From positions 372,001-436,000 of the forward strand of contig JBLDXI010000004.1 of NCBI GenBank assembly GCA_047495785.1: a stretch of DNA of 64,000 bases, given 5' to 3'. Below the pieces are notes generated by a model. That model saw only the letters and a program-made list of their open reading frames with translations. It had not been told where the DNA came from and did no database searches. Origin of the DNA: Lepidodermella squamata. Taxonomy: Eukaryota > Gastrotricha. The number at the start of each line of letters is the position of its first letter. Positions within the stretch are counted from its first letter, which is position 1. Made by a program: the position numbers and the translations under genes. Positions 58,050 through 64,000 of the stretch are shown here, piece after piece.

Positions 58050-58926
58050 AGTTGGTTATGCTATTGACAGATTTAATGTTTTTTGGAATGTGAATTTACG
58101 CTGATGATGTCTTAGGATCTTTTAGATTCAATTTTTATACGGCTATTTCTCATTGTTTCATAACCTTCGCGGGTTAGCTCACCGCCAAGGTGTTTTCTGG
58201 AATTTTTGGTTATTTTTAGTATTGGCTATTCTTCTAGACCTTTCTGAATGTCTTGGAGTATCTGGGCTGTTTACGATTGTTTATTGGCTCTGTACGAGAA
58301 AACGCGTGCTTGCTGAAGATTTTTCTGGAAGAAAAATTAGGGGGATACCGTTACATTTTTCGTCACTCTCTCATGTCTGGATTTTTATTTTTTTGACTAC
58401 GTCAGCTCTATGCCATCCTATTATGACTGAAACATAATTTCCGACATAACAGACCGACGTGGCCGTTACCTGTAATCATGATTCATCAGGATTTCTTTCA
58501 GAAAAATACCATCGGTTCTTGGCTAAAACAAGGATTTAGTATTTCTGACGGCAAGGAATTCGGTAGGGTCGAAGCACACCTCTCCCTTAATTGTCAGCTG
58601 AAATGATCCCGATTTTTAATCCTCCATTCACCAATTTCACCGTTACGTGGAAAAAAAACTTGAATCGAAACAACACGCGATTGAAAAAAAACTCAATATT
58701 GCATTTTTTCATTTTTTTACAATTTTATTTACAATACCAGCGATTTTGTTTTTGGCATTCTTCAGCAACGATCGCTGGTCGGCTGATGAAACAACGTTCT
58801 TTCCCGTTCTGCTGTCGAAATTGGCTTTTCCTGTGAAGTCGGCTACCATGTCAGGGTTCTCATACCTTGTCGGACGTGCTGCATTCCTTTTTGGCCTCTG
58901 GGCTGGTGCCTCATTGTCACTTTCCT
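58050..58926. other. Spacer between pol and the Gag-like ORF
   Basis: A hydrophobic open stretch on the plus strand (58153-58437) has no recognisable family and opposes the element's direction. It is not called as a gene. Confidence 0.3.
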
Positions 58927-61527
58927 CTACCGGCTGTCGGCTGACTTGTTCTTCTGTTTCAACCTCAAAATGAGTGAGCTGCGGTAGATCGTCAGAGGCG
59001 AGATTGTCGTCAGGGATCTCATCTCGCTCGATAATTTCGAATGGCTCGACATCTTCCGTCTCGTCCTTTGTTCACTTTCCTCTTCGGGCTTGTACTTCAA
59101 GTGTTCTGGTTGCGTTTTCCAGAGATCGATCTTCGAGACATTGAACGTGTCGCTCTCCGTCTCGCTGATTCGCAATTTGACGATGTTGGGGTTGTCTGGA
59201 AAAATTTCGATAATTTCGAACGGCCCTTCGAATCGATCGCCGAACTTGCCGTCACGTTCGACGACTTTTTTGCGCACCCAGTCGCCCACCTTGTAGTGGA
59301 TTGGTCTGACGTTATCGTCCATGCGCTTCTTGCGGCTTTCAAAATCGGCCTTGGCTCGTTTTTGAGCATCTTTCCAAATTTGATTCATCGTCTTGATTTT
59401 TTCCTCGACGTACTGGCAAGGGTTCTTTGTCCCGGTGGTCTTGTTATCGCCACTCATCAAGAACAGAGGGTCCTTGAGCTTGCGGCCGAACACCATCTCG
59501 TGGGGGCTCGCCCCGGTGGCCTTATGCGCTGTTTGGTTGTAGGCGAACGTGACCACATCGAGGTGTTTGTCCCAGTTCTTCTTGTACCTCTTCGCCATCA
59601 TCGCAATGGTGTCACCCAGCACGCGGTTATACCGTTCGGTCACAGAGTCGCCTTTATGTAGCCGTTTACACCAAATCCCGGACCTGTTAGGGTCCTGTTC
59701 CAGTCGGTCGACGTTCCGCATGACACAATCAACTCGTTTTTTGAGTTCAGGATCTTCGATTTTGCCTACCTCCCGATTGCCCTGCTTCTTGGCATTCAAT
59801 ACGGGTCCGATTTCCGGGTCTGACCATTGAGCTTCCCTTAGCTCGTCGAAATTCCAGCTGAGCTCTTTCAGGTAAATTAGGTGGATAAAATCGGTTTGCT
59901 GCTCGTTGAGTAAGTAGCATCTTGTCAGAGCATCGGCGTATTGATTTTTGCCTGGGACATGTTCGACCTTGAACTCGAACTCTTGGAGCTCCAACATCCA
60001 CCTTATCATCTGCGCGTTCTGCGTTTCCAAACTTCTCATAGCTAGCAAGGGTTGGTGGTCGGTTCTCAAAGTGAACTCTTGACCAAGCAAGTACTGTCTG
60101 AACTTCCTAGCGATGGCCCAAAAAATCGCATATGCTTCACGTTTGACCGTAGCGTAGCGTTGTTCTGCTTGAGTCAGAACTTTGCTGGCCGCTGCCACTA
60201 GGCGGAGTTTACCTTGCTCCTCTTGGCACAAAAGTCACCTGAGGCGTCAGTATACAAAATGAACGGCTTATTCCAATCCGGAGGTTTCAAGACTGGTGGG
60301 CTCAGGAAAGCTTTCTTTATATTTTCGAAAGCTTCCAACATTTCTGTGGTCCACACTAACTTTCCTTTGGTTTTGCTGGCCACCTTGGTGAGAGGCGCCA
60401 CTAAGTTAGCCAGGTTTGGAATATGATTCCGGAGGAACGACGCTAGTCCCAGAAAGGCTCTTAACTTTTTGAAAGTTTGGGGTGGTTCGCAATTTCGGAT
60501 GCTTTCGAGTTTGTTCGGGTCCGGTCTTAGGCCTTTTTCTGATAGAATTGTGCCGAGGAATTTCACTTCGCGCACCAAGAATCGGCACTTCTGAGGTTTC
60601 AGCAGCATGCCTGAATTGGCTATTCTCATCAGGATCTCTTTCAATCTTGCGATCATTTCCTCGATCGTATCAGCCCAAATGTTGATGTCATCTTGAAGCA
60701 CTACGCAGGTTTTGTACAACAACCCCTCGAGTAGCTTGTTGATGTACCTTTGCATTTCATTTCCAGCGTTTTTCAAGCCAAATGGCATTCTTGTAAAGGC
60801 ATAGACGGCATTCCTGGCTCGGAACGCAGTTTTCACCTTGTCTTCCTCCCTGAGCTTGACGGTCCAATAGGCTGACGAAATATCTAGCTGGCAGTAGTAT
60901 TTGTGTCCAGCTGCTGCTTCGATCAGTTTTTGCATGTTTGGCATGACCTGAGCTTCAGGAGTGATGATTGGGTTCATTGGCGAAAAGTTGACCGCAAAGC
61001 GAAGCTTGTCTGTGCCTTTCTTTTTGACCAAAACTGGAAAAAAGGCGAATGGTGCTCTAGGGCATTCTTCAACTATGCCCATGCTTATCATATCTGCTAG
61101 CTCTTTATCGATGATCTCTTCTTGCTTCGGGGAAAAGGTCATTGATCTTAATGGACGATCCGTCTTTATCTGGCAAAAAGTCAATTTTATGTTCGACTCC
61201 TTTGGCTAGACCTTCCTCGCCTCTTTTCGAGAAGCATGGTATGTCCTTGACCAACTTGAGGATTTGCTGTCTTTCCTCTGCTGTGTTATCTGGCATTGTT
61301 TCGTCCAGGTGTTTTACCCAGTCGAAGTCTTTTTCTTCAAGTTTCGGAACGCAAATGCGGTCGATGTTCTCTTCGACGCAAAATTCATCGTCCATGTCGT
61401 TGAACCACTGTCTGCTGTCGTAGGACAACACAGGAAAGGAATTGCCATGTCGGGCCAAATACCATGGGAGCTCTACCTCACCCATTGGCTCGTCATTCAC
61501 AAGCAAGACTGGCTGTTTGTTTTTCAA
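58927..61527 (-). pseudogene. Ty3/Gypsy-type pol remnant with frameshifts and an integrase deletion
   Basis: In order on the minus strand: a pre-RT region (61105..61527); reverse transcriptase (60198..61184) with QLDISSAYW, AFTRMPFGLKNA and the catalytic loop read as LQDD; RNase H starting TDASG and continuing after a frame change near 60225 (KREAYAIFWA, RTDHQPL); then the integrase. The zinc and first two catalytic positions of integrase are missing: the text jumps from a GIWCKRLHKG segment to the ERYNR motif. A GPY/F-like C-terminal module (KVGDWV.., FEGPFEI) is present. At least two frame changes and the deletion make this copy inactive. Pol would reverse-transcribe and integrate the element. 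Confidence 0.85.
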
Positions 61528-62094
61528 ACCGATGGTAATGTAGTACGGAAACTTTGTAAACTAATGAAAAGTAATATCTCTCGTGAGTTCTTGTACTACT
61601 GAATTATTCCTGCGAAGGATTAATATGCGGCTCGTAAAACTTCTTGTAAATGAAATACAATAGCAACCAAAAGAAAGTCGCGAAAATGCTAAGTCCAAGA
61701 GTATAAGTCAAAGGTTTTATTATTTGCATAAAATGATGATTCTTGCACGTTTTCAACGGCGCTTATATAGGCCGGATAGATCTAAGGAATTTAGTATATT
61801 TATGTTTAATTCTTGTTTTGGCTCGATGCCGACATTCCATGGCCAACTGCCAAACTCCTTGGCCAGTTGCCAACCACGTTATTTTATTCCCTTGGCCGAC
61901 TGCCAACTTCCTTGGCCAGTCGCCAATTATACGTGAGTACACACACACATCTTATCACCTTTTTACACCTTTCCCCTTAGTTTATTCATAATGACAAAAA
62001 GGTGCTATGTACATGTGCAGCACGGTTAGTAATTTTAAACTCTACAAATAGAATTAGTATTTACATCGGCAACGGCAACGGCTTACGCGTCTGC
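61528..62094 (-). promoter_or_regulatory. Spacer with four NFI-like palindromes
   Basis: ATGGC-CAACT-GCCAA (61839), TTGGC-CAGTT-GCCAA (61859), TTGGC-CGACT-GCCAA (61892) and TTGGC-CAGTC-GCCAA (61912). The last three fit the nuclear factor I consensus TTGGC-N5-GCCAA exactly. Starts are spaced 20, 33 and 20 bp. The cluster sits between the 253-aa ORF and pol. Binding is inference. Confidence 0.6.
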
Positions 62095-62856
62095 TTACAT
62101 CGGCTGGTCGGGGAAGCCGTGCGGAAGACTGGGGTTGATGAGATATCCCTCCGCATTCAACTGCCTCATGTAAGCCAGGTCATCTAAGAAGATGTGTTGG
62201 TCCAACATTCGGTTGCAGGGGACCTGTCGAACTCCGCCTCCAACATAGAACTCCGAGTTCCAATCGTTACTCATCAGAGTAATTTCCTCGAGTTCCGAAA
62301 ATGGTTGCGTCTGCCACAAATTGAATCGCGCTGGCAGGGTAATACGCGCATTTAATGTCAACGAGTTGTATTCCAGCCGCGGGATATCTGTCGTTCCCAG
62401 CACCTGCTCCAGTCTGGTACGCGGCGTTACCAAGCGCATGATGCGTTCGGTAAAGATGACCCGCCACGTGCGGTACTCGAGCGTGTGCAGCGCCCCTTCG
62501 TCCGGCATTCTATCGGGCAGAACTGACGCCGGCTTCAAGGAGGATGGCACTGCCTGCAGCATCATAGTAACGCGAGGGCCATCTGGCTGGGCGTTGGCGA
62601 GGCGCCTGTACAAAAACGGCGCTTCGTTTTCCGCCTCAGTGAAGCGAGTCGTTACTTGTGAAACGGTGCCGTCATCGTGCAACCACGTGTTGTTGCGTTG
62701 GAACCCGTCTCGATAAACGAAATCTCGAGCGTTGGCTGGCAGTATGGGCGGAGACGGCGGGTTGCTTTCAGGGCCATATTCAGCATTAGGTTGTGGCGGT
62801 TGAGGCGGCGGATATTCGGCCACGGATTCCTCCTCAGATACAGATGGCGGCCGCAT
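62095..62856 (-). CDS. Unknown retroelement-associated protein (253 aa)
   Basis: Starts MRPPSVSEEE, with a Pro-rich first 45 residues, then a globular part. It has no zinc knuckle, protease motif or membrane segment. Its position between the membrane-protein ORF and pol on the same strand suggests it belongs to the same element. A structural (capsid-like) role is possible but unsupported by motifs. Confidence 0.5.
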   Translation of the reverse strand: MRPPSVSEEESVAEYPPPQPPQPNAEYGPESNPPSPPILPANARDFVYRDGFQRNNTWLHDDGTVSQVTTRFTEAENEAPFLYRRLANAQPDGPRVTMMLQAVPSSLKPASVLPDRMPDEGALHTLEYRTWRVIFTERIMRLVTPRTRLEQVLGTTDIPRLEYNSLTLNARITLPARFNLWQTQPFSELEEITLMSNDWNSEFYVGGGVRQVPCNRMLDQHIFLDDLAYMRQLNAEGYLINPSLPHGFPDQPM

Positions 62857-62944
62857 GGCTGATACTTGTTGATGGTTTGAAAAAAATTTAAAATGCAGAA
62901 AATAAATATTTGTGTCAGTGTGATTTTGTTTGTTATTTCGCCGT

Positions 62945-63967
62945 TTATATAGCCGTCAGAGTGCACTTCTTTTGTCTTTTTGGCTTCAATCCAGCCCTCC
63001 CTCCGTGAATATTTTTCGCCGATGGAAGGATCTCGAAATCATCCATACTGATGGCTCTCTGATTCTTACACCTAATTTTGCTGCTGGCCGGCCATCTCAC
63101 TGCTGTGAAGAGCAATAGTGTTGCCAAGGCTACGATGGCTATGAAAGCCATTCCCCACCATATCAACCTGCTGGTGCTGTAGGTGTCATAAGAGCCATAA
63201 CATAGCTGCTCGTCTACAGCATGGACCATTGTAAGGCTGTCGTCAAGTTGCCACAGCTTTTCGTTGGCAGCTGTCGAGGTGTCGTTGCGGTCATAAATGT
63301 GTATTTGTCGGTTAATGAAAAAAATGTCTGCACCCGCCGCCAGTGTTAAGACAGTGGCTGCGGATATATATGAAGTAATGTTTGCTGACGTTATCCGAAT
63401 TGCTTGTGATAACCAGAATTTGTTGTTGCCTAATCGAATCCATGGTGGCAAAATTTCGCAAAATGATGAACTTACTATGCAGTGGTCCTGTCGGTCTTTA
63501 TTTTCCGGATGCATCCATTCTACTTTGATTCTTTCTGCATAGACTTTCCAGGGGCATGTTACTGTGTTGTTTGACCTTCGACATGTTCTAAGAAGTGAAG
63601 ATGAAATGTAAAATTTTCCTTCATTGCAGGTGATGATAGGCTGGTAGAAATTGATGAGATAAAACGCGGAAATGACACAACGGTCATCTTTGGCGTAATG
63701 AAGAGGGATCACTCTGAGCAGTTGACATTGTTGTGAGTGATATTTACGTTTTAGTGCCAGACGTGTACGGCCGATAGACGCCGGGCTGAGACTTGATTCG
63801 TCTTGACTGTCAACCGCGTTACGATCCATTCTTCTAGCCCGCTTTCTGTCCCGTATCTCAGATGATTCTAGCAGCTCTGTATCAATAAATTGACGTCGTT
63901 TTCGTCTCGCATGCGATGGTGTCGTTTGCTCTGTTGTCGTCTTATCCAGTCGGGCTGTCGACGTCAT
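62945..63967 (-). CDS. Membrane glycoprotein-like ORF (340 aa), possible env-like gene
   Basis: The first about 75 residues are very basic (HARRKRRQF, DRKRARR) and lack a clear signal peptide. A cysteine-containing region with several N-glycosylation sequons (NNT, NIT, NDT) follows, then one strong membrane segment (about residues 270-292, LIWWGMAFIAIVALATLLLF) and a short basic tail. This resembles the C-terminal half of a type I viral or retroelement envelope protein, but no family could be assigned. It lies upstream of the other ORFs on the element strand, which is unusual for env. The window ends 33 bp beyond the start, so a 5' exon is possible. Confidence 0.5.
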   Translation of the reverse strand: MTSTARLDKTTTEQTTPSHARRKRRQFIDTELLESSEIRDRKRARRMDRNAVDSQDESSLSPASIGRTRLALKRKYHSQQCQLLRVIPLHYAKDDRCVISAFYLINFYQPIITCNEGKFYISSSLLRTCRRSNNTVTCPWKVYAERIKVEWMHPENKDRQDHCIVSSSFCEILPPWIRLGNNKFWLSQAIRITSANITSYISAATVLTLAAGADIFFINRQIHIYDRNDTSTAANEKLWQLDDSLTMVHAVDEQLCYGSYDTYSTSRLIWWGMAFIAIVALATLLLFTAVRWPASSKIRCKNQRAISMDDFEILPSAKNIHGGRAGLKPKRQKKCTLTAI

Positions 63968-64000
63968 GATTTTCGTAATAGCTGTTGGTGTCCTAGGACT

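Noticed and set aside
63297-63542. Open frames on the plus strand across the retroelement, such as 59041-59661 and 63297-63542
   Set aside because: They are antisense shadows of the pol and membrane-protein ORFs.
1-64000. tRNA, rRNA or CRISPR features
   Set aside because: No cloverleaf with conserved A/B boxes, no rRNA motif and no spaced direct-repeat array was recognised by eye.

Overview
This window is eukaryotic and animal-like. It has spliced genes with short introns (about 45-150 bp, GT-AG with two probable GC-AG cases), secreted cysteine-rich proteins with C-type lectin-like domains (CTLD), and many kinds of transposable element. Intron size and TTTTCAG-like acceptors suggest a nematode or another compact-genome invertebrate, but the sequence does not identify the species. 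No rRNA, tRNA or CRISPR array was recognised.

The backbone is a cluster of eight related secreted CTLD genes, called A-H here. All are built from short exons that encode repeated four-cysteine modules and end in a CTLD exon. There are two classes. The long class has 18 exons and lies on the minus strand: A fragment 893-2767, C intact 5972-9084 (611 aa), D broken 10928-22284, E broken 22942-24812, F broken at the CTLD 40080-42646. The short class has 10 exons and lies on the plus strand: B broken 3155-5279, G damaged 43246-51200, H intact 51876-53889 (444 aa). A/B and F/G are matching divergent pairs (long class minus, short class plus). Only C and H give fully in-frame models with every splice site present. 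D and E carry DNA transposons inside coding exons, each flanked by a duplicated TA.

Between the lectin genes lie mobile elements with readable boundaries: a foldback element with an 8-bp target duplication (968-1696); an apparently intact 4.35-kb integrase-type DNA transposon with a six-exon 701-aa transposase (13460-17810); two hAT-like elements of about 900 bp with perfect 8-bp duplications (20643-21544 and 33424-34324); two identical-looking 444-bp elements at TA sites (23039-23482 and 25536-25979); short hAT-like elements with CAGNGTGCGA ends; a LINE fragment with two elements nested in it (24990-26100); and a 3.9-kb coding-free element filled with 185-bp tandem repeats (35956-39872).

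From 27055 to 32952 there is a decayed Helitron-like Rep/helicase gene. Its helicase stops after the Walker B region and is followed directly by a complete-looking ubiquitin-specific protease (USP) domain. A two-OB-fold protein gene (34391-35096) lies just downstream across a MITE. The right end (57-64 kb, minus strand) holds a decayed Ty3/Gypsy-type retroelement with an unusual order: a membrane-protein ORF, an unknown ORF, pol with frameshifts and a deleted integrase core, a CCHC gag-like ORF, then a polypurine tract and LTR. A two-exon C2H2 zinc-finger gene (54629-55232) and the 3' end of an unidentified gene (55993-56198) separate the lectin cluster from the retroelement.
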